Shown here: one piece after another, positions 7,431 to 16,450 of the stretch
How positions within the stretch are numbered: the first letter of the stretch is position 1
How the letters are laid out: every line of letters starts with the position of its first letter
From: Streptomyces deccanensis
Lineage (GTDB): Bacteria > Actinomycetota > Actinomycetes > Streptomycetales > Streptomycetaceae
Direction of reading: 5' to 3'
DNA length: 64,000 bases
Assembly: GCF_022385335.1 (NCBI RefSeq)
Contig: NZ_CP092431.1
Span: 2,976,001 to 3,040,000, forward strand
Notes under the pieces: model-generated
What the model saw: the letters and a program-made list of their open reading frames with translations, nothing else
Told to the model about the DNA's origin: nothing
Database searches by the model: none
Program-made: the position numbers and the translations under genes

Positions 7431-8468
7431 TCAGGGCGCCTGCTCGTCGTCCTCGGGCCGCGGCGGCCAGGCGTCGCCCCAGTCCGTGTCGCGGGCCGCG
7501 CGGTAGAGGAGGCCGTGGCGTTTGGTGACGGTGGTGCGGGCGAGGGCCGGCTCGGGGGCGCAGAGGTCGAGGAGGACCTGGCCCTTGCGGATCTGGGGCC
7601 TGCGGACGATGCGGGAAGGAGCCGGCGTCGGGGGGAAGCGGGTGGCGGCGACATAGCTGAACTTCTCGTCCTCGTACGACAGGGAACCGCCCTTGACCTG
7701 GCGGTGCAGGGAGGAGCGGCTGACCCGGGCCGAGAAGTGGCACCAGTCCTCTCCGGGGACGATGGGGCAGGCGGCGCTGTGCGGGCAGGGGGCGGCGATG
7801 TGGAAGCCGGCGGCGATCAGACGGTCCCGGGCCTCGATGACACGGGCGTAGCCGTCGGGGGTGCCGGGCTCGATGATCACGACGGCCTGGGCGGCGGTCG
7901 CGGCCGCCTCCACGACGGCCGTGCGGTCGGCCGGGGTCAGCTCGCCCAGGACGTACGAGACGGTCACGAGGTCGGTGCCCTCGATCGTGAGCGCCGATCC
8001 GATACGGGAGCGCTGCCACTCGGCGGCCTTCAGTTCCGGGTTCGCCGCGGCGATCTCCCGTCCGAGCGCGAGCGCCGGTTCCGCCCAGTCGAGCACCGTC
8101 ACCGGCCGCGTGCCCTCCCAGGTGGCGTTGACCGCCCAGGTCGCCGCGCCGGTGCCCCCGCCCACGTCCACGTGACCGCCGGGCACCCACCCGGGCACCG
8201 CCGCCGCGAACGCCTCCAGCGCCGCGCACACCGCCTCGAACGTCGCCGGCATCCGGTACGCCGCGTACGCGACGACGTCCGACCGGTCCCGCAGCACGGG
8301 CGCGTCCGTCGGCGTCCGCCCCCGGTAGTTCGCGATCAGCCGCTCGACCGCCCGCGTGGCCGACTTCGGCGGCAGCCCGTCGAGCAGACCGGCGAGGGCG
8401 GTGCGGAGGGTGTCGGCCGAGGAGGACGGGGATGACGGGGAGGAGGGGAAGGAGGCGGGGGCGTTCAC
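7431..8468 (-). CDS. Rsm22-like small ribosomal subunit methyltransferase
   Basis: A 345-residue protein of the Rsm22 family (class I SAM-dependent methyltransferase associated with the small ribosomal subunit). The N-terminal ~20 residues are Ser/Pro-rich. The SAM-binding loop is D-V-G-G-G-T-G-A near residue 100. A later Cys cluster (C-P-H-S-A-A-C-P near 228 and W-C-H-F near 241) is characteristic of Rsm22, which carries four Cys for a metal or Fe-S centre. It is convergent with the P-loop kinase and divergent from the APH-like gene. Confidence 0.85.
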   Translation of the reverse strand: MNAPASFPSSPSSPSSSADTLRTALAGLLDGLPPKSATRAVERLIANYRGRTPTDAPVLRDRSDVVAYAAYRMPATFEAVCAALEAFAAAVPGWVPGGHVDVGGGTGAATWAVNATWEGTRPVTVLDWAEPALALGREIAAANPELKAAEWQRSRIGSALTIEGTDLVTVSYVLGELTPADRTAVVEAAATAAQAVVIIEPGTPDGYARVIEARDRLIAAGFHIAAPCPHSAACPIVPGEDWCHFSARVSRSSLHRQVKGGSLSYEDEKFSYVAATRFPPTPAPSRIVRRPQIRKGQVLLDLCAPEPALARTTVTKRHGLLYRAARDTDWGDAWPPRPEDDEQAP

Positions 8469-8551
8469 GGGGTGATTCTACGAGGGGGCGTGGGCCGGTC
8501 CGCCCGCCTCGGCGCCGGTCCCCGGGCCGGGGCGGAGCGTAGGGTGCCGGG

Positions 8552-9493
8552 ATGATCGAGGTACCCGACGCGTTCGTACGGAGCACGGTCGAGCGGGAGG
8601 GCGAGCCGGGGGCGGTGTGGCTCGCCGAACTGCCCCGGATCGTGGGCGAGTTGCTGGAGCGGTGGGGGTGTGTGCCGGACGGGGACGTCGTGCACGGCGG
8701 TGTCGGGGTGATCGTCCCGGTGGCGCGGCGGGGGGAGCCGGCCGCCGTCCTGAAGGTGTCGTTCCCGCACCCCGGGAACGTCCATGAGCCGGACGCCTTC
8801 GAGACGTGGGGCGGGTGCGGGGCCGTACGGCTGTACCGGCGGGACGACGAGCGGTTCGCGATGCTGCTGGAACGGGTCCGGCCGTCGACGCTGGCGGAGC
8901 TGGGCGACGAGGACGAGATCGTGACGGTCGCCGGGCGGCTCAGCCGGCGGCTGGCCGTGCCCGCGCCGGCCGGGCTGCCCCGGCTGCGGGAGCGGACCGA
9001 CGCCTGGGCGGAGGAACTGCGGGCGGACGCCGGGGAGCTGTCGCACGCGCTGCCCCGCCGCACGGTCGACGCCGCGCTGGCCACGCTGCGTGAACTGGGC
9101 CCCGACCAGCCGGAGACCGTCGTGCACGGCGATCTCCACGCCAGGAACATCCTGCGGGCCGAACGTGAGCCGTGGCTGGCCGTCGATCCCAAGGGGCTGG
9201 CGGGGGACCCGGCCTACGACGGTGGCACGCTGCTGAAGTCGCGGGCGCTGAGCCTCATCACGGCGGACGACCTCGGCGCGGCCGTCCGCCGGGTGCTGGA
9301 CGTCTTCGCCGAGACCGCCGAGGTCGACGGGGAGCGGCTGCGGCGCTGGGCGCAGGTGGAAGCCGTCCGGGCCGCGTTCCACGCCCGCCGCCACGGCTTC
9401 CGGGTGGCTCGCGGCGGCCCCCGCCTGGAGTGGCTCATCGCGTTCGTGGACCACCTGGCGGAGCGCCTGACCGCCCCGGCCCACCCGCACTGA
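8552..9493 (+). CDS. Aminoglycoside phosphotransferase family protein, APH(6)/streptomycin kinase-like
   Basis: A 313-residue kinase-fold protein. The catalytic loop is V-H-G-D-L-H-A-R-N-I-L near residue 190 and the metal-binding motif is V-D-P-K-G near 210, the arrangement of streptomycin 6-kinase and hydroxyurea phosphotransferase relatives. The N-terminal half contains V-L-K-V-S-F-P-H, with the ATP-binding Lys. The start ATG is chosen at M-I-E-V-P-D-A-F. Such genes are common in Streptomyces chromosomes, and sequence alone does not show that it confers resistance. An imperfect tandem repeat starts at its stop codon. Confidence 0.85.
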   Translation: MIEVPDAFVRSTVEREGEPGAVWLAELPRIVGELLERWGCVPDGDVVHGGVGVIVPVARRGEPAAVLKVSFPHPGNVHEPDAFETWGGCGAVRLYRRDDERFAMLLERVRPSTLAELGDEDEIVTVAGRLSRRLAVPAPAGLPRLRERTDAWAEELRADAGELSHALPRRTVDAALATLRELGPDQPETVVHGDLHARNILRAEREPWLAVDPKGLAGDPAYDGGTLLKSRALSLITADDLGAAVRRVLDVFAETAEVDGERLRRWAQVEAVRAAFHARRHGFRVARGGPRLEWLIAFVDHLAERLTAPAHPH

Positions 9494-9765
9494 ACCACGA
9501 CACGATCACCCACCGGCCGCGCACGCCGACGCCCCCGACGGTCGCGAACCACCTACCGCCGCCCCGGCCCGCGCGCACCGAACCACGACACGCCCAGCCC
9601 TCGCCCGCGCACCCCGACGCCATGCGACACCTCGCGACCCGCCTGCCTGCCCGGCACCCGGCCCGCACGCGCTATGAACCGCGACACCATCAGCCACCGC
9701 CCGCGCACCCGGCGCCATGCGACACCTCGCAACCCACCTACCTGCCACCCGGCCCGCGCGCAGAC
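9491..9765. repeat. Three imperfect tandem copies of an 88-96 bp unit
   Basis: Copies begin at 9491, 9579 and 9675, each with (T/C)GAACC(A/G)CGACAC. They share (C/G)CCGCGCACNCCGACGCC, and the second and third add ATGCGACACCTCGC. Each ends near CCCGGCCCGC(G/A)CGC. The array fills most of the 9494-9847 gap between the APH-like gene and the convergent serine hydrolase. No gene or strong hairpin is apparent in it. Confidence 0.75.
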
Positions 9766-9847
9766 CGCCACTCATCCCGGCCCTCCCGCCCAGCCGGCTG
9801 CCGCCACCTCCGCGCGACGCGACGGCCCGGCTTCAGGGCTCGGCCGG

Positions 9848-11092
9848 TCACATCCCCCGTACCGCCCGCGCCAGCCGGGTCCCCGCTGCCGCTCGGGCCC
9901 TGTTGATCGGGTCGCGGCGGCGGGGGTGGACCGCGTTGGTGAGGAGGATGAGGAAGGTGTCCGTCGCGCGGTCCAGGACCAGGGACGTGCCCGTGAAGCC
10001 GGTGTGGCCGGCCGCGCCCCGGCCCGCGAGTTCGCCCATGAACCAGGGCTGGTCGAGGGCGAAGCCGAGGCCCGGCGGGGTCAGCATCAGCTCGACGAAG
10101 TCGGGGCCGAGTATGCGGGCGGGGCCGTAGGAACCGCCGGCCAGCAGGGTGCGGCAGAAGACGGCCAGGTCACGGGCGGTGGAGAAGAGACCCGCGTGGC
10201 CGGCGACACCGCCGAGCGCCCAGGCGTTCTCGTCGTGGACCAGGCCGCGGATCATGCCACGGTCCGCCTTCGCCCAGGGCCGGCGCTGGTCCTCCGTCGC
10301 CGCGGCGGCCGGGCAGGGTCCGAAGGTCGTCGACACCATGCCCAGGGGATGGGTGATGCCGTCGCGGATCAGGACGTCGAGGGTCCGGCCGGTGAGGCGC
10401 TCCAGGACGTGCTGGAGGAGCAGGAGGTTCAGGTCGGAGTAGACGTGGGCCGTGCCGGGGGCCGCCGTCGGGGCCTCCGAGCGGAGCATCGCCAGCCGGG
10501 CCTCCGCCGACGGGCAGTCGTACAGCGGGAGTTCGGGGCGCAGCCCGGAGGTGTGGGTGAGGAGGTGGCGGACGGTCAGCCCGTGCGCGGCGGCGCCCGT
10601 GAAGTCGGGCAGGTACGCCGCCACCTTCGCGTCGATGCCGAGGGTGCCGCGCTCCAGTTGCTGGACGGCGGCCACGGCGGTGAACAGCTTGGTGAGGGAG
10701 GCCAGGTCGAACGGGGTGTCCGGCCGCGCCGGGACCCGGGCGGCGCCCGGCAGTTCCACCCCCGAGTCGGCGCGCTCGTCGTAGGCCTCGTAGCGGACGG
10801 CCCAGCCCGCGGCCTCCTCGACGGCGACGACGGGCCCGCGGCCGGCGAGGACCACGGCGGCGGGCGCCCGGGGGCTGTCGCCTTCCGTCAGCGCGCGCAC
10901 CTCTCGCGCGAGATGGCGCAGTTCCTCGGGGTCGAGTCCGGCCCGTTCCGGGGTGTCCGTGCGCAGTCTCGGCGCGCTCAGCTCTCCGCTCCCTCCACTG
11001 TCGTGCCTGTCGAAGTACCCGTCGATGTGCCCGTCGAAGTGCCCGTCGAAGTCGAAGTACCCACTGCCGTACGCCTGTTCCAAGGACGGCAC
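9848..11092 (-). CDS. Serine hydrolase of the beta-lactamase/class C esterase family
   Basis: A 414-residue protein of the beta-lactamase-related (Beta-lactamase class C) family. The catalytic S-x-x-K is S132-L-T-K135, the second-motif Tyr is Y218 in Y-S-D, and the third motif is G-H-T-G near residue 365. No signal peptide is seen. The first ~40 residues are an unusual F-D-F-D-G-H-F-D-G-H repeat, because the 5' end is read through a 12-base tandem repeat shared with the end of the upstream exporter gene (115-base overlap). The GTG at 11092 has no good ribosome-binding site, and no standard start lies between the repeat and the domain, so the N-terminus is uncertain. Substrate unknown. Confidence 0.85.
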   Translation of the reverse strand: MPSLEQAYGSGYFDFDGHFDGHIDGYFDRHDSGGSGELSAPRLRTDTPERAGLDPEELRHLAREVRALTEGDSPRAPAAVVLAGRGPVVAVEEAAGWAVRYEAYDERADSGVELPGAARVPARPDTPFDLASLTKLFTAVAAVQQLERGTLGIDAKVAAYLPDFTGAAAHGLTVRHLLTHTSGLRPELPLYDCPSAEARLAMLRSEAPTAAPGTAHVYSDLNLLLLQHVLERLTGRTLDVLIRDGITHPLGMVSTTFGPCPAAAATEDQRRPWAKADRGMIRGLVHDENAWALGGVAGHAGLFSTARDLAVFCRTLLAGGSYGPARILGPDFVELMLTPPGLGFALDQPWFMGELAGRGAAGHTGFTGTSLVLDRATDTFLILLTNAVHPRRRDPINRARAAAGTRLARAVRGM

Positions 11093-12549
11093 AGTGCCAC
11101 GAAGCAGGCCGCGGCCACCAGTGTCGCGGTCAGTTGGACGACGGCCATGGGGACGGCCGTGTCCTCGCCCGCGACGCCGACCAGGGGGGACGCTATCGCG
11201 CCGATCAGGAAGGACGAGGTACCCAGCAGGGCCGACGCGGAACCCGCCGCGTGGCGGACCCGCATCAGGGCGAGTGCCTGGGTGTTCGGCAGGGTGACGC
11301 CCATCGCGGACATCAGCACGAAGAGAGCGGCCGACACCGGGACGAGGCCGACCTCGCCGAAGACGCCCAGGGACATCAGCAGCAGCGCGGTCGCGGAGAC
11401 GGCGACGATGCCGAGGCCCACCGCGAACACCTTGTCCAGGCTGACCCGGCCGACCAGGATCTTGCCGTTGATCTGGCCGACGATGACGAGGCCGACGGAG
11501 TTGACGCCGAAGAGCAGGCTGAACGTCTGCGGGGACGCGCCGTAGATCTCCTGGATCACGAACGGGGAGGCGCTGATGTACGCGAAGAGGGCGGCGAAGG
11601 CGAAGCCGCCGGCGAGCGTGTAGCCCATGAAGACGCGGTCGGTGAGCAGGCCGCGCATGGCGTGCAGCGTCTCGCCGATGCCGCCGCTGTGGCGTTCGGC
11701 GGGGGCCAGCGTCTCGGGGAGCTTCGCCCAGACGACCGCGAGCAGGGCGATGCCGATGGCCGTGAGGACGACGAAGACCCCGCGCCAGTCCGTGACGCGG
11801 AGGATCTGACCGCCGATCAGCGGTGCGACGACCGGGGCGACCCCGGAGATCAGCATCAGCGTGGAGAAGAACCGGGCCATCGCGTCACCGTCGTACAGGT
11901 CGCGGACGACCGCCCGCGCGATCACGATCCCGGCCGAACCGGCGAGCCCCTGCACCAGACGGAAGGCGATGAGGGTCTCGATGGTGGGGGCGAGGGCGCA
12001 GAGCGCGGTGGCGACGATGTAGACGGCGAGGCCGAGGAGGAGGGGACGGCGGCGGCCCCAGCGGTCGCTCATCGGGCCGATGAGCAGCTGGCCGAGCGCC
12101 ATGCCGGCGAGGCAGGCGGTGAGGGTGAGCTGGACCGTGGTGGCGGGGGTGTGGAGGGCGGTGGTGACCTCCGGCAGGGCCGGGAGGTACATGTCCATCG
12201 CGAGGGGCGGGGTGGCGGTGAGCCCCCCGAGGATGAGGGTGACGAGGAGACCGGTACGGCGGAGGGTGGTGGAGCCCGGCTTCGACCGCGGCTTCCCGGG
12301 GGGCCCCGCCACTGCCGGAGGACCGGCCTGGACGGAGGGAACGGCCTGTCCGGAGGAGACGGCCTGCGCGGAGGAGACGGCCTGTGCGGAGGAAACGGCC
12401 TGTGCGGGAGAAGCGCCCCGTCCCGGCGTCCCGGCCCGGCCCGGCCCCGCGTGCTCCGCCATCGGCGCCCCCGTGTTCGACTCGGCCGGTGCCGAGCCCG
12501 GTATGTGCCCCTCGGGCATGTGCCCCTCCCTCTTCGTTGGATCCGCCAC
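10978..12549 (-). CDS. Bcr/CflA-type MFS multidrug efflux transporter
   Basis: A 523-residue major facilitator with 12 predicted helices. The D-M-Y-L-P-A-L-P segment in TM1 is the Bcr/CflA signature, and the MFS loop 2-3 motif appears as G-P-M-S-D-R-W-G-R-R. Both ends are decorated. Before TM1 lies a ~95-residue cytoplasmic extension with a repeated six-residue A-Q-A-V-S-S unit. The C-terminus is a Gly-Thr-Ser repeat (G-T-S-T) overlapping the start of the serine hydrolase. The true start may be the Met at about residue 29. It is divergent from the Gfo/Idh oxidoreductase. It is likely a drug/H+ antiporter; substrate unknown. Confidence 0.9.
   Translation of the reverse strand: MADPTKREGHMPEGHIPGSAPAESNTGAPMAEHAGPGRAGTPGRGASPAQAVSSAQAVSSAQAVSSGQAVPSVQAGPPAVAGPPGKPRSKPGSTTLRRTGLLVTLILGGLTATPPLAMDMYLPALPEVTTALHTPATTVQLTLTACLAGMALGQLLIGPMSDRWGRRRPLLLGLAVYIVATALCALAPTIETLIAFRLVQGLAGSAGIVIARAVVRDLYDGDAMARFFSTLMLISGVAPVVAPLIGGQILRVTDWRGVFVVLTAIGIALLAVVWAKLPETLAPAERHSGGIGETLHAMRGLLTDRVFMGYTLAGGFAFAALFAYISASPFVIQEIYGASPQTFSLLFGVNSVGLVIVGQINGKILVGRVSLDKVFAVGLGIVAVSATALLLMSLGVFGEVGLVPVSAALFVLMSAMGVTLPNTQALALMRVRHAAGSASALLGTSSFLIGAIASPLVGVAGEDTAVPMAVVQLTATLVAAACFVALCRPWNRRTAVGTSTSTGTSTGTSTGTSTGTTVEGAES
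11009..11062. repeat. 12-base tandem repeat read by two overlapping genes
   Basis: Copies GTCGAAGTACCC, GTCGATGTGCCC, GTCGAAGTGCCC and a final 18-base variant follow one another. On the minus strand they encode both the Thr/Ser/Gly tail of the MFS exporter and, in another frame, the Phe/Asp/Gly/His head of the serine hydrolase. Confidence 0.85.
12322..12412. repeat. 18-base tandem repeat in the exporter N-terminus
   Basis: Four near-identical 18-base units of ACGGCCTGTCCGGAGGAG type at 12341-12412, plus a diverged copy just before. On the minus strand they give the repeated A-Q-A-V-S-S peptide in the cytoplasmic extension of the MFS protein, probably by slippage. Confidence 0.85.
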
Positions 12550-12618
12550 CTATGCTCTCAGCTCGTACGACGTGGGTGGGGTCACAGTCCCGCCCCGGGG
12601 CCGAGGACAGGGGTGGCG

Positions 12619-13656
12619 ATGTCGAACGACGGACGTGTGCGGTGGGGGATCCTGGCGACCGGAGGGATCGCCGCGGCCTTCACGGCCGACCTCGTCGACC
12701 TGCCGGACGCCGAGGTCGTGGCGGTGGCCTCGCGCAGCGAGGACTCCGCGCGGGCCTTCGCGGAACGGTTCGGGATACCGAGGGCGTACGGCGACTGGCG
12801 CGCGCTCGCCGAGGACGCGGAGGTGGACGTGGTGTACGTCGCCACACCGCACTCGGCGCACCGGACGGCCGCCGGGATGTGTCTGGAGGCCGGGCGGAAC
12901 GTGCTGTGCGAGAAGCCGTTCACGCTGAACGTGCGCGAGGCGGAGGAGCTGGTCGCGCTGGCGCGGGAGCGCGGGCGGTTCCTGATGGAGGCCATGTGGA
13001 CGTACTGCAATCCGGTGGTGCGCCGGCTCGCGGCGATGGTGCGGGACGGCGCGATCGGTGAGGTGCGCACCGTGCACGCCGACTTCGGCATCCTCGGGCC
13101 GGTCGCGCCGACGCACCGGCTGCGGGACCCGGCGCAGGGCGGAGGCGCGCTGCTCGACCTGGGGGTGTACCCGATCTCGTTCGCGCATCTGCTGCTCGGG
13201 GAGCCCTCGGACGTGACGGCGAAGGCAGTGCTGTCGAAGGAGGGCGTCGACCTCCAGACCGGCGCGCTGCTCTCCTGGGAGAGCGGTGCCCTCGCGTCGG
13301 TGCACTGCTCCATCGTCGGCGGCACGGCCACCAGCGCGTCGGTCACCGGCTCCGAGGGCCGGATCGACATCCCGGACGGCTTCTTCTTCGCGGACCGTTT
13401 CGTCCTGCACCGCGAGGGGCGCGAGCCGGAGGTGTTCGCCGCGGACCCGGCGGACGGGCCCCGGGGCAGCTTCCGTCACGAGGCCCGGGAGGTGATGCGG
13501 GCCCTGCGCGCCGGTGAGACGGAGTCCCCGCTCGTCCCGCTCGACGGCACCCTCGCCGTGATGCGCACCCTGGACGCGATCCGCGACCGTATCGGGGTGC
13601 GCTATCCCGGCGAGGACGACCATCTGGGCGACGCGCTGGTGACTACGCCGGCGTGA
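12619..13656 (+). CDS. Gfo/Idh/MocA-family NAD(P)-dependent oxidoreductase
   Basis: A 345-residue oxidoreductase. The N-terminal Rossmann fold begins R-W-G-I-L-A-T-G-G-I-A (G-x-G-x-x-A type). The family catalytic E-K-P motif is present as C-E-K-P-F near residue 97, and the C-terminal substrate domain contains the D-L-G-V-Y-P segment near 181 typical of dimeric dihydrodiol dehydrogenase-like members. The ATG at 12619 gives M-S-N-D-G-R-V-R-W; the frame is open far upstream but antisense to the exporter. Its last 14 bases overlap the convergent phosphatase gene. It probably oxidises a sugar or cyclitol; substrate unknown. Confidence 0.9.
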   Translation: MSNDGRVRWGILATGGIAAAFTADLVDLPDAEVVAVASRSEDSARAFAERFGIPRAYGDWRALAEDAEVDVVYVATPHSAHRTAAGMCLEAGRNVLCEKPFTLNVREAEELVALARERGRFLMEAMWTYCNPVVRRLAAMVRDGAIGEVRTVHADFGILGPVAPTHRLRDPAQGGGALLDLGVYPISFAHLLLGEPSDVTAKAVLSKEGVDLQTGALLSWESGALASVHCSIVGGTATSASVTGSEGRIDIPDGFFFADRFVLHREGREPEVFAADPADGPRGSFRHEAREVMRALRAGETESPLVPLDGTLAVMRTLDAIRDRIGVRYPGEDDHLGDALVTTPA

Positions 13657-15322
13657 GCCCCGGGTTGCCCGCCTCCACCGCGAACGACGCGACCGTGGAG
13701 ATCCCGGCCCCGGTCGTCGTCACGTACGGCACGGCCTTGAAGTCGGCGCGGGCGGCCTCGCGGTCGAGGGCGACCGTGAGGTAGCCGCGCCGGCCGTTGT
13801 AGAAGCGCATGTGGGGGTTGGCGGTCATGTAGGTGTCCCAGTTCGCGGGCTTGTCGGAGCCGTTGCCGCCGCTGCTGATCGAGGTGGCGACGAGTTCCGT
13901 GCCGACGGTGCGGGACGAGCGGTCGTCGAAGTCGCGCTTGATGTCGAAGGCGTAGCCGACGTGGACGTCGCCGGTGAGGACCATGAGGTTCTCGACGCCG
14001 GCGGCCTCCGCGCCCGCGAGGAGGCGCTCGCGGGAGGCGGTGTAGCCGTCCCAGGCGTCCATCGCCACCCGGTAGACGTCGCCGACGGCGTTGCGGCGCT
14101 GGGAGAAGGTGACCTGCTGGGGGACGACGTTCCAGACGGCGTCGGACCGGTTCCAGCCGTCCAGGAGCCAGCGTTCCTGTGTGGCGCCGGTCATCGTGCG
14201 GGCGGGGTCGGCGGCCTCCGGGCCGGGGATCTGCCAGCCGTCGCCCTGGGCCTGGTTGGAGCGGTACTGGCGGGTGTCGAGTATGTCGAACTGGGCGAGG
14301 CGGCCCCATCGGAAGCGGCGGTAGAGCTTCATGTCGGGCCCGTCGGGGCGCTGGGGGCGGCGCAGCGGCTGGTTCTCCCAGTACGCGCGGTAGGCGGCGG
14401 CGCGGCGCAGCAGGAACTCCTCGGAGGGCTCGCCGCCATCGGGGTTCTCGCCCGCGTAGTTGTTCTCGGTCTCGTGGTCGTCCCAGGTGACGACGAAGGG
14501 GTGCGCGGCGTGGGCGGCCCGCTGGTCGGGGTCGGTCTTGTGGAGGGCGTACCGAAGTCGGTAGTCCTCCAGGGTGACCGTCTCGTGGTTGAAGACGTCG
14601 GGCAGGACGCGGTCGGTGTAGTTGCGGGCGCCGCCGACGGAGTTCACGGCGTACTCGTAGAGGTAGTCGCCGAGGTGGAAGACGACATCGATGTCCTCGT
14701 CGGCCAGGTGCCGGTAGGCGGTGTAGTAGCCCTGGTCGTAGCGCTGGCAGGAGACCGCGGCGAAGGAGAGGGCGGTGGCGCCGGTGAGGTGGGTGCGGCC
14801 GGGGGCGGTGCGGGTGCGGCCGGTCTCGCTGATCCAGGTGCCGGTGCGGAAGCGGTAGTAGTAGACGCGCCCGGGGGTGAGGAAGTCGACCTCGACGTGG
14901 ACGGTGTGGTGGAACTCGGGGTGGGCGGTGGCGGTACCGCGTCTGACGATCCGTCGGAATCTCTCGTCGAGGGCCAACTCCCAGCGGACGTCGACCCGTT
15001 CGGCGGGCAGGCCGCCGTCCGGCTGGTACGGGGCCGGGGCGATCCGGGTCCACAGCAGCACGGAGGTGGGCAGCGGGTCGCCGGAGGCCACGCCGAGGGT
15101 GAAGGGGTCCTCGGTGATCTGCCGGGCGTCGAGTGTGGCGGCGGCCGCGGCGCCGGCGGCGGGGAGGTTGGTGGCGAAGGCGAGCGCGGCGGCGGCGCCC
15201 GTGACGGTGAGGAAGCGGCGGCGGTCGAAGTGGCGTGCGGCGGCGCGGAGTTCGGCCGCGTGCGGGGAACGGGGCCGCGTCGGCCGCTGGGAGTCCTGGG
15301 AGTTCCGAGCTGTGGGTGTCAT
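13643..15322 (-). CDS. phoD: PhoD-family alkaline phosphatase/phosphodiesterase, Tat-secreted
   Basis: A 559-residue secreted phosphatase. A twin-arginine signal (D-R-R-R-F-L-T-V-T-G near residues 33-42) is followed by an Ala-rich hydrophobic core and A-x-A cleavage region. The N-terminal PhoD_N domain starts at F-T-L-G-V-A-S-G-D-P. The metallophosphatase core has D-V-V-F-H-L-G-D-Y, T-W-D-D-H-E and L-T-G-D-V-H-V-G-Y, which supply the Fe/Ca ligands. It releases phosphate from phosphodiesters and monoesters outside the cell. PhoD genes are usually PhoP-controlled, but I found no clear PHO box in the 160-base divergent region with the SDR gene. More than one phoD-like paralog is common. Confidence 0.9.
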   Translation of the reverse strand: MTPTARNSQDSQRPTRPRSPHAAELRAAARHFDRRRFLTVTGAAAALAFATNLPAAGAAAAATLDARQITEDPFTLGVASGDPLPTSVLLWTRIAPAPYQPDGGLPAERVDVRWELALDERFRRIVRRGTATAHPEFHHTVHVEVDFLTPGRVYYYRFRTGTWISETGRTRTAPGRTHLTGATALSFAAVSCQRYDQGYYTAYRHLADEDIDVVFHLGDYLYEYAVNSVGGARNYTDRVLPDVFNHETVTLEDYRLRYALHKTDPDQRAAHAAHPFVVTWDDHETENNYAGENPDGGEPSEEFLLRRAAAYRAYWENQPLRRPQRPDGPDMKLYRRFRWGRLAQFDILDTRQYRSNQAQGDGWQIPGPEAADPARTMTGATQERWLLDGWNRSDAVWNVVPQQVTFSQRRNAVGDVYRVAMDAWDGYTASRERLLAGAEAAGVENLMVLTGDVHVGYAFDIKRDFDDRSSRTVGTELVATSISSGGNGSDKPANWDTYMTANPHMRFYNGRRGYLTVALDREAARADFKAVPYVTTTGAGISTVASFAVEAGNPGLTPA

Positions 15323-15482
15323 CTGGCCCTCGTCTGACGGTAGTTGTCTCGTGGCATTGGAGTGGCCAGGTTCGACGATCTTCTGTCACGTACACAACAC
15401 CCAGATGGCGGACGGATGAGTTCCGGATGGCGGACCTTTCCTGCGCGGCCGGGCGCGTCCCCCTCCTTTACGCTGCGAGGCC

Positions 15483-16283
15483 ATGAACGCTATGCGAACC
15501 AAGATCGCGATCGTGACGGGTGCGGGCTCCGGAATCGGCCGTGCCGTGGCCCTGGAACTGCTGCGCACCGGCTGGTCGGTGGCGCTCGCGGGCCGCCGCG
15601 AGGACAAGCTCGCCGAGACGGCCGCCCAAGCCAGGGCCGAGGGCGGGGCCGGGGCCGGCGCGGACGCGGAGGCACGGACCCCCGACGCGCTGTGCGTCCG
15701 TACGGACGTCTCACGCCCCGGCGACGTGGACGCGCTCCTCGCCGCCGTGCGCGACCGGTTCGGACGGCTGGACCTGCTGTTCAACAACGCTGGCACGTTC
15801 GGCCCCGGCGGGGTGCCGGTGGAGGAGCTGGACTACGCGGCCTGGCGGCATGTCGTGGACACCAACCTCAACGGGGCGTTCCTGTGCGCGCAGGCGGCGT
15901 ACCGGCAGATGAAGGAGCAGGACCCGCGGGGCGGGCGGATCATCAACAACGGCTCGATCTCCGCGCACACGCCCCGCCCGCACTCCGTCGCCTACACCGC
16001 GACCAAGCACGCCCTGACCGGTCTCACCAAGTCGCTCTCGCTGGACGGGCGGCCGTACGGCATCGCGGTCGGCCAGATCGACATCGGCAACGCGGCGACG
16101 GACATGACCGAGCGCATGGCGAACGGCGTCCTCCAGGCGAACGGACAGCTGGTGCCGGAGCCGGTGATGGACGTGACCGACGTGGCCCGGACCGTCCGGC
16201 ACATGGCGGAGCTGCCGCTGGAGGCGAATGTGCAGTTCGCGACGGTGATGGCGACGACGATGCCGTACGTGGGGCGGGGCTGA
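15483..16283 (+). CDS. SDR-family oxidoreductase
   Basis: A 266-residue classical short-chain dehydrogenase. The cofactor loop T-G-A-G-S-G-I-G is at about residues 13-20, N-N-A-G at 104-107, the catalytic Ser in N-N-G-S-I-S-A near 156-162, and the Y-x-x-x-K pair in Y-T-A-T-K near 173. An Ala/Gly/Glu-rich insertion sits between strand beta-2 and the D-V motif ([12 protein letters not shown]). Two ATGs (15483 and 15492) are possible. It is divergent from phoD. Substrate unknown. Confidence 0.9.
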   Translation: MNAMRTKIAIVTGAGSGIGRAVALELLRTGWSVALAGRREDKLAETAAQARAEGGAGAGADAEARTPDALCVRTDVSRPGDVDALLAAVRDRFGRLDLLFNNAGTFGPGGVPVEELDYAAWRHVVDTNLNGAFLCAQAAYRQMKEQDPRGGRIINNGSISAHTPRPHSVAYTATKHALTGLTKSLSLDGRPYGIAVGQIDIGNAATDMTERMANGVLQANGQLVPEPVMDVTDVARTVRHMAELPLEANVQFATVMATTMPYVGRG

Positions 16284-16450
16284 GCCGGCCGGGACGGGTG
16301 TACAGCACACTCGTCCACGGCTCAACCTGCACAAACGGAAGCTGATGCTCCGGTCCATAGGAGCACGTGACAGGCTTATGCTCGAACGCGTCTCCACGAG
16401 AGCTTCACACTTGGAGGCAGCGGCTTCCGTGGCCAACCCGAGGGGGAGGC

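Noticed and set aside
8552..9493. Calling the APH-like gene a streptomycin resistance gene
   Set aside because: Only the kinase family is supported; there is no biosynthetic or resistance context, so the specific function is not claimed.
11134..12618. Long open extension upstream of the Gfo/Idh gene
   Set aside because: It is antisense to the MFS exporter; the Rossmann fold starts right after ATG 12619.
15323..15482. PHO boxes in front of phoD
   Set aside because: No convincing GTTCACC-type direct repeats were found in the divergent region.
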